A stretch of 37,689 nucleotides of DNA from Candidatus Thorarchaeota archaeon (GCA_016840855.1 JAEORO010000214.1:1-37689); one strand, 5' to 3'; positions 26,735 to 36,898 are shown, counted from the stretch's first letter. The notes: generated by a model not told the origin, from the letters alone. A program made the numbers and translations.

Positions 26735-28411
26735 CTACTCCTTTTGATCACGAAGTTCTCTTCGTAGTATTTTTCCAACTTGCGTCTTTGGCAGGTCTTC
26801 TACAAATTCGATGTCCGTTGGAACTTTGTAGACTGCCATCTTTTCTTTGCAAAATGCTCGAATCTCATCGATAGTCGTTGTTTCACCAGGCTCGAGAACA
26901 ACAAATGCTTTGACTGTTTCCCCTCTAGTTTCATCAGGGATACCAATGACCGCGGCTTCGCGTATCTTTGGATGTTCGAAGAGCACTTCCTCTACTTCAT
27001 TAGGCCAGACTTTGTATCCTGATGCGTTTATCAGGTCCTTTTTCCGGTCCACAATATAGGTCCAACCCTCTTCATCCATTTTTGCGATGTCGCCGGTAAA
27101 CAACCATCCATCTTCGAGGACATCATCAGTTTCGTCAGGCCTATTATGATAGCCCATCATTATTTGAGGCCCTTTCACAGCAAGTTCTCCAATCTCTCCT
27201 ACAGGAAGATCTTTCGAGTGGTCCTCCAAGTCTACAATTTTGCAATCTGTACTTGGGAATGGTAGACCTATTGATCCTACCTTTCGAAGGTTCTTGTCCA
27301 ATGGATTCGAATGTGTCACAGGAGATGCCTCGCTCAGACCATATCCTTCTATGATGAGTGAATTCGTAACATCCTCAAACCTTTTTGTTACCTCAGGAGG
27401 TAAAGCCATTGCTCCTGCAATGGATAGCTTGAGTGAAGTGATGTCATATTTTGATGCCTCTGGGTGGCTGTAGATTGATATTGCCAGAGTTGACACGATT
27501 GGGAAAAAGGTAGGTTTCGTCTTATCAATCAATTCTAGCAAATGTTTGATATCTCTCGCGTTTGGTACCAGTACTATTGTCGATCCCCAAGCAATAGCGA
27601 GATTCATAGAGATAGTCTGACCAAAGATATGCTGTAAAGGAAGGGCTGCAACAAATGATTCCTTTCCTCGTTCAGCTATCCAATCCATCCAGGCTGAACA
27701 CTGTTCGCAATTTGCCTTAAGATTATCATGAGTTAACATTGCAGCTTTGGGAATCCCAGTTGTACCACCTGTAAACTGATAGACAGCAATATCTACGCTC
27801 GAGTTAATGTCTACCGGTGGAGCTTCAGGGACTGTGTCAGCTAACCATGTGTTCCATAGATGATCGCCCTCACGAAGTGGAGGAACTTCCTTCATCTCTT
27901 TCTTATACACAATCTTTGGAGCTAGGATTTGTTTAATCTTACTCATCATGTCCCATGCTGCTGTGACTATCACATTCTCAAGTCCAGTTTCATCACGCAC
28001 AGCTTCAACAATCTTATAGAAGAAGTTGAGAACGACAATAGTCTTTGCTCCACTGTCCTGCAAGTAGACACGCAATTCCTTTGGCATTGCTAGTGGATTG
28101 ATTGGTGTAATAATTGCTCCACATTTCAACGCTCCATAATATGCGATGATGAATTGTGGACAATTATTCAACATAATTGCCACACTATCTCCTTTCTTAA
28201 CACCCAGCTTAGTAAATCCATTTGCTGCTCTATCCACGAGCTCACCGAGCTCTCGGTACGTGATTTTCACTCCTTCATAATATAATGCGATATTTTCTGG
28301 ATAGGTCTTGATAGCATGATCAAGACCTGCCCATAGGGGTCCATCAGGTACCGTGATTTCCTTTGGTGTATCACCAACATAATTCTTGTACCAAGGTCTG
28401 TCCAATTTCAC
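26735..28411 (-). CDS. Long-chain acyl-CoA synthetase (AMP-forming)
   Basis: YQFTGGTTGIPKAAMLTHDNL (P-loop), EGYGLSEASPVTHSNP, GWLFTGDIAKMDEEGWTYIVDRKKDLINASGYKVWPNEVEE, PKTQVGKILRRELR. Confidence 0.95.
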   Translation of the reverse strand: MKLDRPWYKNYVGDTPKEITVPDGPLWAGLDHAIKTYPENIALYYEGVKITYRELGELVDRAANGFTKLGVKKGDSVAIMLNNCPQFIIAYYGALKCGAIITPINPLAMPKELRVYLQDSGAKTIVVLNFFYKIVEAVRDETGLENVIVTAAWDMMSKIKQILAPKIVYKKEMKEVPPLREGDHLWNTWLADTVPEAPPVDINSSVDIAVYQFTGGTTGIPKAAMLTHDNLKANCEQCSAWMDWIAERGKESFVAALPLQHIFGQTISMNLAIAWGSTIVLVPNARDIKHLLELIDKTKPTFFPIVSTLAISIYSHPEASKYDITSLKLSIAGAMALPPEVTKRFEDVTNSLIIEGYGLSEASPVTHSNPLDKNLRKVGSIGLPFPSTDCKIVDLEDHSKDLPVGEIGELAVKGPQIMMGYHNRPDETDDVLEDGWLFTGDIAKMDEEGWTYIVDRKKDLINASGYKVWPNEVEEVLFEHPKIREAAVIGIPDETRGETVKAFVVLEPGETTTIDEIRAFCKEKMAVYKVPTDIEFVEDLPKTQVGKILRRELRDQKE

Positions 28412-28491
28412 ATCTCCTCTCTTCTTCGATCAGAAGCGGATTGGCTCGACGTTTGGCGGCACCCATTTATCCTTTCCGATAAAAAATGACA

Positions 28492-29700
28492 TCATCCATT
28501 AGTTTTGAAACCAAGTGCTTCTCGAAGACACACTTGCATTGTGCGTAACACCAATTGCCTAACATCAACTTCCCTCTCTGAAGATTCCGCCATAGCTTCT
28601 GAAACTATGTCTTGGATCATTTTGTCTTTGCTTCCAATATGAAAAAGAAGATCAGTAAATGGACTAGTGAAGATCTTTTGTGCTAGTAATTGATTTCGAA
28701 AATCATCACCAAAATCTGATTGCCAAAGCCGCTGATATTTTGCTAGCGATTGCGCATCGAAGGCACCATTTTCAAGTGCATATGAAATGACATTAGCTGC
28801 ATGACGTGCAGCTTTCATAGCATACGCAATTCCTCCACCTGTGAGTGGACTGACATGACCTGCAGCGTCTCCTAGGATTAAACATCGATTACTAAATGTT
28901 ACATTAATAGGACCCGCAGTCGGTACTAGTGCTCCTTTCGCTCTACTTAGATCTGTAGATTTTGGTAGTAGGTCTAAACTCTTGAGGTACCGTATGAATG
29001 AATCAAATTCATTAGGAAGTCCTTTCGCGTGGGTTCCTACGACTCCAAGGCCCACATTGATTGTGTCTTGTTTAGGGAAGATCCAACCATACCCTGGCTT
29101 TCCACCAAGGTTTGAAAAGAAGTGGTACTTCAAATCATTTGTATACCTTTCAATGATGGTATTTGGTGCTGCAGGAATTTCGCACACTCTACATGCAGTT
29201 ATACTTGAGTTAGGCCACCGATTGTTAAGTTGAGTTTCACGAGCAACCATACTTGTGACACCATCAGAACCAATGACAGCCTTGCCCTTTACTGACGTAC
29301 CGTCTGCAAGCTCAACTGTTACAGCATCATCTCGAAAAACCACATGTTTAGCTCTTGTACCAGTTAGCGGTAATGCACCTAATGCTATTGCCTCTTCAAG
29401 TAAGACATTGTCAAAATCCATACGCAGCGTCAGTGCCATATCGACTCTCCCTTCAAGAGCAATCTGTCTATTAGGAGAATGAAGTACACCAATTCGTGCA
29501 ATGCCTTTCAAGAAATCAGATGCCCTTGGTTTCAAATATTTGAACTCCTCAATGATACTTCGTGAAAATCCTCCTCCACATGGTTTGTCTCTTGGGAATG
29601 TATCTTTATCAACAATACAGATATTGTGTCCTTTTTCTGCGAGAGAGCGAGATGCTGTAGCTCCACCAGGTCCTGCTCCTATCACAACAACATCATACAT
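28492..29700 (-). CDS. Geranylgeranyl reductase family FAD-dependent oxidoreductase
   Basis: MYDVVVIGAGPGGATASRSLAEKGHNICIVDKDTFPRDKPCGGGFS, YGWIFPKQDTINVGLG, LILGDAAGHVSPLTGGGIAYAMKAARHAA. Confidence 0.93.
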   Translation of the reverse strand: MYDVVVIGAGPGGATASRSLAEKGHNICIVDKDTFPRDKPCGGGFSRSIIEEFKYLKPRASDFLKGIARIGVLHSPNRQIALEGRVDMALTLRMDFDNVLLEEAIALGALPLTGTRAKHVVFRDDAVTVELADGTSVKGKAVIGSDGVTSMVARETQLNNRWPNSSITACRVCEIPAAPNTIIERYTNDLKYHFFSNLGGKPGYGWIFPKQDTINVGLGVVGTHAKGLPNEFDSFIRYLKSLDLLPKSTDLSRAKGALVPTAGPINVTFSNRCLILGDAAGHVSPLTGGGIAYAMKAARHAANVISYALENGAFDAQSLAKYQRLWQSDFGDDFRNQLLAQKIFTSPFTDLLFHIGSKDKMIQDIVSEAMAESSEREVDVRQLVLRTMQVCLREALGFKTNG

Positions 29701-29800
29701 ACTTCATACCCACTCGCATGTTTCAGTCTAAATCATACAATCTTAAAAGTTGACCACATCAACCTTATTTACACTTAAAGTTGAAACAAGAGAGAGTATC

Positions 29801-31387
29801 ATGAGTCAGCTTCTTGAAGCACGCAGAAGTCTTCGACGGCGCGTAAACCTAATACCAAAATATGATGTTTTTGTCCATCGTTTCATAACAGCTATATTGA
29901 TTGTAGATATGATACTGATACTCTATGCTATGATCTCAGTTACACTTGGTATGACTCTAGGTGGAGTTGGATTTATTGACTCATTGCCACTTGCCCTGTA
30001 TATTCTACCACTATTTGTATTTCTCCCAATTATGATTCGATCTTATCATCGAGACCGACTTGCCATATGGAATTTCATATTTCTAGTAATATGCACAGTG
30101 TTCTTTGGTATGCTCTCTGTTCTTGTACGAGGTTTCATCCTTTGCTTGGTACTTAATGTTGCCGCGTTATTTCTTGTATTCATTATGGGACGGTTTCGAC
30201 CGAGAGGAACACTTAGAGATGTAGGGAAGAAAGGTGTTGTTTTTCTTATTCTCGCAAACTTATTGGGGCTCGCATTTCCAATTACAACTGTTTTAATGGG
30301 TCAATATCCAATAGCCACAGTAACAGTAGATGCAGTATCTGAAATCCGGTTCAGTGTTCCCTTGGCTGATTTTGACTTTCCATATCAGAATCTTACTCCT
30401 ACACCGCAGTTGCTTTCTGCTATCCAAGTGAATAATTTCTTGGTTGATCTACACATACTTGAAAATGAAGACTCATCTTGGTCAAGACTAAGAACTTGGT
30501 TGGTTGCATTTAATGATACTGAAATATCATATTCAATTACCTTGACTGCAAATCGGGGTATGTTAGCAGGAAATAATCCACACTCATTAGCAACAACTGA
30601 GTTATTAGAAAATGTCTTTGAAAGCCATGGAAATGCTTTGTCACAGCTACTGGACAGCGAGTTGGCAGAAATTACCAATAGACCTGAATTTCTTCTATTT
30701 GATATGACCCTGTCAAGACAAGAATGGCAAGCACTAATGATGCGAACAAGAAACTTAGACCTCATTGGATTTGGAGATTTGATGCGAACATCAATCTATT
30801 CGATCGATAAAACTCGTATCGAGAATGCATCATCGACATTATATGGTGCTGCTATCGCATCGGGTATTTCTTCAGGTTTACTCATTGAAACCTTTGTACT
30901 GGATGACCTTATTGATGGTGACTCATTAACAATGAGTCTCTGTGGAGTTACATCTTCTTCAATTCAAAACTGGGACAGAATATCAGTGTTGTGCAGTCGT
31001 TCACGATTTTCCTTTGAAATGAATGGTGATGTTGGAGAGTATTTGGTGCATTCATATTCGCGTTCAATCAGCAGACTGGAAAACACTTGGAGTATTAGAA
31101 TTGGAGAAACAGGCAACTCTACTGATGTGGTAGGTAGGATTGATAATGTATACGAAGATTTAGGCATATTGGTAAATGATATTGCGCTCGCATCTGGAAA
31201 TGGTGTAGCTCAAATCACTCTAAACTCACTTCCTTCATTCCTAACTGCATTTGGGAATGATTCGCTTTCAACCCTTCGAACATCCATCAATACAGCTCAA
31301 CAAGCAATTGCCACCTATACCTTTAGGATCTATGCATTCCGCGCTGTCTTTATTGCCATTGATTCATTTGATTATATCATGCTTTAG
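29801..31387 (+). CDS. Membrane protein with large extracytoplasmic region, unknown function
   Basis: ATG 29801 (MSQLLEARRSLRRR); N-terminal TM cluster followed by a long soluble region; ends with an 11-bp tail-to-tail overlap with the next gene. Confidence 0.68.
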   Translation: MSQLLEARRSLRRRVNLIPKYDVFVHRFITAILIVDMILILYAMISVTLGMTLGGVGFIDSLPLALYILPLFVFLPIMIRSYHRDRLAIWNFIFLVICTVFFGMLSVLVRGFILCLVLNVAALFLVFIMGRFRPRGTLRDVGKKGVVFLILANLLGLAFPITTVLMGQYPIATVTVDAVSEIRFSVPLADFDFPYQNLTPTPQLLSAIQVNNFLVDLHILENEDSSWSRLRTWLVAFNDTEISYSITLTANRGMLAGNNPHSLATTELLENVFESHGNALSQLLDSELAEITNRPEFLLFDMTLSRQEWQALMMRTRNLDLIGFGDLMRTSIYSIDKTRIENASSTLYGAAIASGISSGLLIETFVLDDLIDGDSLTMSLCGVTSSSIQNWDRISVLCSRSRFSFEMNGDVGEYLVHSYSRSISRLENTWSIRIGETGNSTDVVGRIDNVYEDLGILVNDIALASGNGVAQITLNSLPSFLTAFGNDSLSTLRTSINTAQQAIATYTFRIYAFRAVFIAIDSFDYIML

Positions 31388-32294
31388 GTGGCATGACATA
31401 GACCTCAAAGACTCCAGTCCAGATTTCGCTACTAGACTCAGCTTTTATGAGTAAATCTCCTCCGAAATTTACTCCTACTGGACTGGACTTGCCTTTCTTC
31501 CAGACATCTGAGAAAATCAAAGAGTGCAATTTATTTTGAAAATCCTCAGTGACCCTCTGAATCATACCATCGATATATGCCTCATCAATTCCCTGTGGAG
31601 AGAGATCTGCTGTTGTCCTAAACAGTCGCTCCTCACTAATGGCACCTTCAGTCTTATCAAATCTATAGCCAATTCCTCCTACTAGATAGAACTGACCTTG
31701 TGGAACTCGAGGTTCATCTCCGACGACTATCATTGAACCATCTGCTAGAAGGATATAAGTTGGTGCTGCAACATTAAATGGAATCGAGGCTGCTTCAACA
31801 GATACTTCATCCAGTTTCAGCTCTTTTGTCAAATACTCGTGCAAAGTCCTTACTCTACTATCAAATTGAAATGGGGCAATCTCACCAAGATGCAAGATGT
31901 TGCGTGCTTTCCTCAAAATGACATCCAATATGTGTTGAGCACTTTTTAAGAACTCAATACGTTCCTCCTTTTTCAGAAGGATATCACCAGCTGATATTAC
32001 TACTCTTAGAAAATCAACCGTCTTGAATTTGGAAATAATTGTACGACTCAGATAGGTCGATTCCTCTGTTTCTAGAAAACCTTCTTGGGATGCTACCTCG
32101 GATGGAATTGGTTCACCTAAATGGACTTGTACAACTCTGTTGCCTCTCTTAGATTTGAAAAAGATACCAACATCATAAGATTTCCGAGGAATATCTATTA
32201 ATTGCCGTACAAATGTTCCATCTGGAACAATCTCTTTTGCTTGTGCTTTTGCATAAATTTGTGTATATTTTGCAAAGAGATCCGTTCTTGACAT
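31377..32294 (-). CDS. Conserved-looking soluble protein of unknown function (305 aa)
   Basis: Long ORF with balanced composition and ATG start; no family recognised. Confidence 0.68.
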   Translation of the reverse strand: MSRTDLFAKYTQIYAKAQAKEIVPDGTFVRQLIDIPRKSYDVGIFFKSKRGNRVVQVHLGEPIPSEVASQEGFLETEESTYLSRTIISKFKTVDFLRVVISAGDILLKKEERIEFLKSAQHILDVILRKARNILHLGEIAPFQFDSRVRTLHEYLTKELKLDEVSVEAASIPFNVAAPTYILLADGSMIVVGDEPRVPQGQFYLVGGIGYRFDKTEGAISEERLFRTTADLSPQGIDEAYIDGMIQRVTEDFQNKLHSLIFSDVWKKGKSSPVGVNFGGDLLIKAESSSEIWTGVFEVYVMPPKA

Positions 32295-32370
32295 TTTCTT
32301 ATCTCCCGTAGTAACTTACTATTTCCAATGATGGCTATTATCATTTCGGGTGATTTACTTCGAGAATTAT

Positions 32371-32496
32371 TTATGCTCCATGACAGTTCGTACAAAGCTG
32401 TAATGGAAGTTCACCGCTTATGACGTAATGAATCGCTAGAAATGCAATGAACCCAATAATGATTACTAATAATATTATCTTGATGAATTTGTTCAT
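32371..32496 (-). CDS. 41-aa single-TM peptide with C-terminal CxxCH motif (absent from ORF track)
   Basis: My translation: MNKFIKIILLVIIIGFIAFLAIHYVISGELPLQLCTNCHGA*; basic N-terminus, one TM, C-terminal CTNCH; in-frame stop TAA two codons upstream of the ATG; TTTATAATTT promoter-like element about 70 nt upstream. Confidence 0.6.
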   Translation of the reverse strand: MNKFIKIILLVIIIGFIAFLAIHYVISGELPLQLCTNCHGA

Positions 32497-32618
32497 TTGT
32501 TATAGATATCGTCACTCTCCTATCTATTTTGCTGCGGACAATGAACAAGAATATGAGCGACAAATTATAAAGCAGGCAAGTAAACAAATCGGCTCGTGCT
32601 CTAGGAAAGGTATTCAAC

Positions 32619-32918
32619 ATGTACAGAAAAAAGATTGGTGTTTTACTTGTTATTTTAGGACTTGTGCTTTTCATAGTTTCTCTATTTTACATCCTTCCTA
32701 TACCTGATTTGTACATCTTTTCCTTATTCATGATGTTCATTGGAGTTGTTCTAATAGGCATCGGAGCCGCATTTGCTAGACGTGCTGACAGGTCTCTTGA
32801 TATTCCAAAAGATAATTGCTACTACTGTCAAGGTACCGGCAAGATCAAAAATGGAGATGAATATGAAACATGCCCTCGTTGCGGTGGAACTGGTCTAGCT
32901 CGAGCCGATGACACATGA
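32619..32918 (+). CDS. Two-TM protein with DnaJ-type Cys-rich zinc-finger half (CxxCxGxG x2)
   Basis: MYRKKIGVLLVILGLVLFIVSLFYI...; CYYCQGTGKIKNGDEYETCPRCGGTGLA. Confidence 0.8.
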   Translation: MYRKKIGVLLVILGLVLFIVSLFYILPIPDLYIFSLFMMFIGVVLIGIGAAFARRADRSLDIPKDNCYYCQGTGKIKNGDEYETCPRCGGTGLARADDT

Positions 32919-32962
32919 AGAATGTTACATAACTACTCAAACACTACCTGGAGAATACCATT

Positions 32963-33661
32963 ATGACAACACCAATTATTATCGGTCATAAAGGTGCATC
33001 TGGATACGCTCCAGAAAATACTCTGCTCTCATTTAAGCGTGCTTTAGAGTTAGGCGCAAAGATGATTGAGCTTGATGTTCATGAAACAATCGATGGAGAA
33101 TTGGTTTGTATCCATGATTCTACCGTAGATCGCACCACCAACGGGACTGGTGAAGTTCATACACTAACCTACAAAGAATTGCTTACCCTTGATGCAGGCG
33201 AAGGAGAATCTGTTCCTCTTCTTGCTGATGTTCTAAAATTTGCTTCGGGTCGCATCCAAGTTAATATTGAGCTCAAGGTGATTGGGGTAGAACAGACGTT
33301 GCTTGATATGATAAATCGATTGGAAATGCTTCAAGAAGTCATAATCTCCTCCTTCTATCATGGTACACTTCAAATAATACGAGAACTTAACAATTCAATT
33401 CAAACTGCCATCCTGATTAACACCCGCAAAAAAGACCTTGTTCAGTATACGTTAGACTATCGAGCAAATGCTATCAATCCTCTTTACGAATTAGTCACTC
33501 CTGAACTTGTAGATGAAGCACATCAAGCTATTTTGAAAGTCTATCCTTGGACAGTAAATGATACACAGGTTATGAGGGAGCTCCTTGCATTTGGTATTGA
33601 TGGTTTGATTACTGATTTTCCAGACAAAGCAGTAAGTATTCTGAAGGAGCGTGATTATTGA
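32963..33661 (+). CDS. Glycerophosphodiester phosphodiesterase
   Basis: IIGHKGASGYAPENTLLSFKRALELGAKMIELDVHETIDGELVCIHDSTVDRTTNGTG; C-terminal VYPWTVNDTQVMRELLAFGIDGLITDFPDKA. Confidence 0.95.
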   Translation: MTTPIIIGHKGASGYAPENTLLSFKRALELGAKMIELDVHETIDGELVCIHDSTVDRTTNGTGEVHTLTYKELLTLDAGEGESVPLLADVLKFASGRIQVNIELKVIGVEQTLLDMINRLEMLQEVIISSFYHGTLQIIRELNNSIQTAILINTRKKDLVQYTLDYRANAINPLYELVTPELVDEAHQAILKVYPWTVNDTQVMRELLAFGIDGLITDFPDKAVSILKERDY

Positions 33662-34404
33662 GTGACTCCTTTAACGAATTCAGTAATCAGCGGAAAAGCT
33701 ACTTCCCTCGTTGGATGACAGCTGATTACATGTTCTGCTCCTTCGATGATATGTATCTCCTTCTTCTTAGATGTAATGCTACGATACGCTAGCTGTCCAC
33801 TTGTTGGATCAATGGTTTTATCCTCATCTCCCTGAAGTATGGCTGTCGGTAGTTTAACTTTAATCATCCTTTCTTTCGCTATTTTCTGGAGCTTGAAGAA
33901 CTCATGATATGCAGAGATCGGTTCTTTGTTATACTTGGTTCTCTTTACATCATAGACGAGTTGCGCAGTTTCAACATCAATTTCTCTATACTTTACAATG
34001 TACTTCAACAAGGGTACTAACTTTGGTAGAAAACCAGGTATCTTTAATGCTGGTGCAATAAGAACCAACCCATCAATTCCAGATTCTTCTGATGCCAATA
34101 ATATTGAAAGTAATCCTCCCATGGAAAACCCAACGACGAAGATATATTTGGGATTCCATGAACGAACAACATCGAATCCTGCCTTGGTTGATTGGTACCA
34201 ATCTTGCCACGATGTTGTCTTCAGATCTTCTGGAGTGGTTCCATGTCCTGCTAGCTGCACAGCAAAGGATGCATATCCTTCATTCGATAGATAATTTCCT
34301 AGAGTAGCTAGTTCATCGGCTGATGCACAAAACCCATGTACTAATAGAAATGCAATAGTTGCCTTGTCAGGTCTAATTGTAATACCATTTACTTCTGGAG
34401 CCAA
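33655..34404 (-). CDS. Alpha/beta hydrolase (carboxylesterase/lipase-like)
   Basis: FLLVHGFCASADEL, VVGFSMGGLLSI, LQGDEDKTIDPTSG, EGAEHVIS. Confidence 0.88.
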   Translation of the reverse strand: MAPEVNGITIRPDKATIAFLLVHGFCASADELATLGNYLSNEGYASFAVQLAGHGTTPEDLKTTSWQDWYQSTKAGFDVVRSWNPKYIFVVGFSMGGLLSILLASEESGIDGLVLIAPALKIPGFLPKLVPLLKYIVKYREIDVETAQLVYDVKRTKYNKEPISAYHEFFKLQKIAKERMIKVKLPTAILQGDEDKTIDPTSGQLAYRSITSKKKEIHIIEGAEHVISCHPTREVAFPLITEFVKGVTQ

Positions 34405-34434
34405 TTTCTAGTACATTTCCTTTCTAGTGTATTT

Positions 34435-36372
34435 CTAGATTGACCTCTTAAATTTGAAGCCTTCTCGCAACATTCCTAATCGAATTCCTGCAAGTAGCCA
34501 GCCAATAATTGATAGAATCTCACTACTCACAACAAATGTCACCATGATCGATACCATTAATGCAATCTGCTGAGGTGTGGGAACACCCGCGAATACTATC
34601 ACAACCATAATTACAACTATTGCAGCGACAACAAGGCTTGCCATTGTTGCTATCTTGATTAGTGTGCCTTCAAAGAAATTCCCTTTATCCACTAAATCAT
34701 TTGAAAGATTTAGATTCAATGACATAACTAATACAATGCTAATCGAATAGAGCGCTAGAAGTAAAGCAGCCCCAGTATTAGCTTCGTGAGCTGCACTCAG
34801 GTTGCCTGCAATTGCTGGAATCATGAATGAAAATAGAACACTTGCACCTACTAGCACCCCACCTGTCGAATAGCCTCGACCATAAGAATAGCCAGCAAGT
34901 GACACATTTCTCAAGAGTAGTACCAGCAATGGTAGAGCAATGATAGCAGGTCCTTGCACAGCAGCTGGAATTAGTGGTATCAATGTGATGTTAAACCATC
35001 GATTTGTGGGCCAAAGCGCAAGTGGTCCACTTCCAAAACCACCCAACAAAAATGCAATGATGGCAAATGATGATGCCAGACTAACAACAACTGTTAGAGC
35101 TGCCTGTGAGAAGCCTGTAAGTCCTCTAATCAAAGTTTCAGCGATTAAGAAACATTGAGTGATAATTACTAATATCCATGGGATCAGCACAAGAGGTAGC
35201 AAGACATAGGGGTGGACCATTATGAACACTGCAAGAACTACCATTGGAATCCCTGTAACTATGTCTGTTTTTGCAGTGTACGCAGCTCCCATGAGAAAGA
35301 TTATCCCTGCTGGAGCTGTCACTAGGAAAAAGCCCCATGCACTCACTCCCGCAAAGCGAGCACCAGCCTGACCTGCGGAAACAATTCCAATTAAAGCTAG
35401 AAACAGCATGAACCATTTGATTCCACCTTTGATAATGTCCTCACCAATCGCAGCTGCCTTTAGCTCTCGCGCACCTAGTCGTGGTGCAAGCATTATCCAG
35501 TATAACATCATACTAACTAATCCAAACACAAGAGCTGGATTTGTTTGATATCTAACATTGGTAGCCAGGGTGCTCCAGGGAACCCATACCTCATATCCTC
35601 CTTCGGATGCAATTGGTCCCATGAGTACAGCAGATATGCCTAAGATGAATGTTAAAACTCCTGTAATTGCAAACGCAAATTTTGCTTTCTCAGTACTTCT
35701 TGCATATTCACGAATGGTATCAAATGGTCCCCACCAGAAGAGAAACGCAAACAATTGGCCAAGTAGAAGACTTCCGTATGCTACATAAATGAGAAGAGGG
35801 GATATTGCCTGGCCTACAGCAAGTATCGGAATGAATAATGCGTTAAATGTTCCTGCAAGGATACCAATCCAAGACTTGCTTGAATCAGTATAGACCACTG
35901 CTATTAGTTGCCAAGCAATCACAAAGAAACTTCCCATGAAATAAATTGATGTTAGAAATCCAGGAATGAGTGAGTCACCTATCACAGCGAGGAACTGAGT
36001 TGGGAAGGAATAAGCAAGTACTGCAGCAAGGAGAAATCCTACCCATATGACGTTCACATAACCAGATCCTAGAAAGCTTCCAAGATTTCGAGAACCGAGC
36101 GCTTGTAAAAATAGACAGACCGCCATTAATATCATAAATGCTGTAACATAGATGAAATATTGCGAATCTCCTTCAATCGTCCATACAAATGGTGAAAGTG
36201 TTTGAACTTGCCAATTTAGAGAGGAGATAGGAATCAAGCTTTTCCCGATGAGAAGACCAAATGCCGCAGCAATGATGCCAAATACACTACCAATACTAGC
36301 AAGCTTGCCAATCCTCTCACCTGATCGAAGCGTACTACTCGTTTCCTGTATTGTTGAGCTAATCTCGGCCAT
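34435..36372 (-). CDS. Highly polytopic membrane protein of unknown function
   Basis: About 645 aa with many hydrophobic helices; ATG at 36372 (MAEISSTIQE) preferred over the upstream GTG at 36387. Confidence 0.72.
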   Translation of the reverse strand: MAEISSTIQETSSTLRSGERIGKLASIGSVFGIIAAAFGLLIGKSLIPISSLNWQVQTLSPFVWTIEGDSQYFIYVTAFMILMAVCLFLQALGSRNLGSFLGSGYVNVIWVGFLLAAVLAYSFPTQFLAVIGDSLIPGFLTSIYFMGSFFVIAWQLIAVVYTDSSKSWIGILAGTFNALFIPILAVGQAISPLLIYVAYGSLLLGQLFAFLFWWGPFDTIREYARSTEKAKFAFAITGVLTFILGISAVLMGPIASEGGYEVWVPWSTLATNVRYQTNPALVFGLVSMMLYWIMLAPRLGARELKAAAIGEDIIKGGIKWFMLFLALIGIVSAGQAGARFAGVSAWGFFLVTAPAGIIFLMGAAYTAKTDIVTGIPMVVLAVFIMVHPYVLLPLVLIPWILVIITQCFLIAETLIRGLTGFSQAALTVVVSLASSFAIIAFLLGGFGSGPLALWPTNRWFNITLIPLIPAAVQGPAIIALPLLVLLLRNVSLAGYSYGRGYSTGGVLVGASVLFSFMIPAIAGNLSAAHEANTGAALLLALYSISIVLVMSLNLNLSNDLVDKGNFFEGTLIKIATMASLVVAAIVVIMVVIVFAGVPTPQQIALMVSIMVTFVVSSEILSIIGWLLAGIRLGMLREGFKFKRSI

Positions 36373-36388
36373 AACTGAATTCCTCACT

Positions 36389-36403
36389 TGGTGACGGTCA
36401 CCA
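36389..36403. promoter_or_regulatory. Putative operator palindrome upstream of polytopic membrane protein gene
   Basis: TGGTGAC-G-GTCACCA perfect 7-bp arms, between a TATA-like element (TATAAATG, about 36429) and the start codon at 36372. Confidence 0.5.
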
Positions 36404-36719
36404 TCAGTCGCGTGATACGAAGATGAGGGGTATAAATGCCTACCGATTGACGAAAGACCATCATTTGACTCGCTTGCTCTAAACTAAATACGCTATGATA
36501 GATTAACATAGGGCTCAGTCTCATGTTACATAGTATCTTTTGTTTTTGATCGATCAGAGAGAAGAACAGGACTTTATGCTTACTCCATGGTTATTATCAA
36601 ATCTGTTGTGCAACAATCCATTTTGTTTTATTGCCAAAATAACTCTAGATTTGACAGCGCTTCTCTGTAAGACTTAATACCTGCATAATTAGGCAGTATA
36701 CTATAGGTGGTGAATACTT

Positions 36720-36869
36720 ATGGGATCTGATTTTGAATTATATGTGAAAGGAAATCGGATTGAAATGAACGACTTCGTTGCTAGTTTCATAAGTGATGTC
36801 TTAATGGCTATTCTTTCAAATCTTCGGGACATAGATCTAGAAAAAATCACCCTGGTGGAAATTCAGTAG
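36720..36869 (+). CDS. 49-aa small protein upstream of AOR (absent from ORF track)
   Basis: My translation: MGSDFELYVKGNRIEMNDFVASFISDVLMAILSNLRDIDLEKITLVEIQ*; codirectional, 29 nt before the AOR ATG. Confidence 0.65.
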   Translation: MGSDFELYVKGNRIEMNDFVASFISDVLMAILSNLRDIDLEKITLVEIQ

Positions 36870-36898
36870 CTATAACAGGTTTAGGGATATGAATTACA

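Noticed and set aside
32411-32674. 87-aa minus ORF and 86-aa plus ORF (32447-32707) in the same gap
   Set aside because: Unconvincing composition; they overlap the CxxCH peptide and the DnaJ-finger gene start, and the promoter-like element lies inside them.
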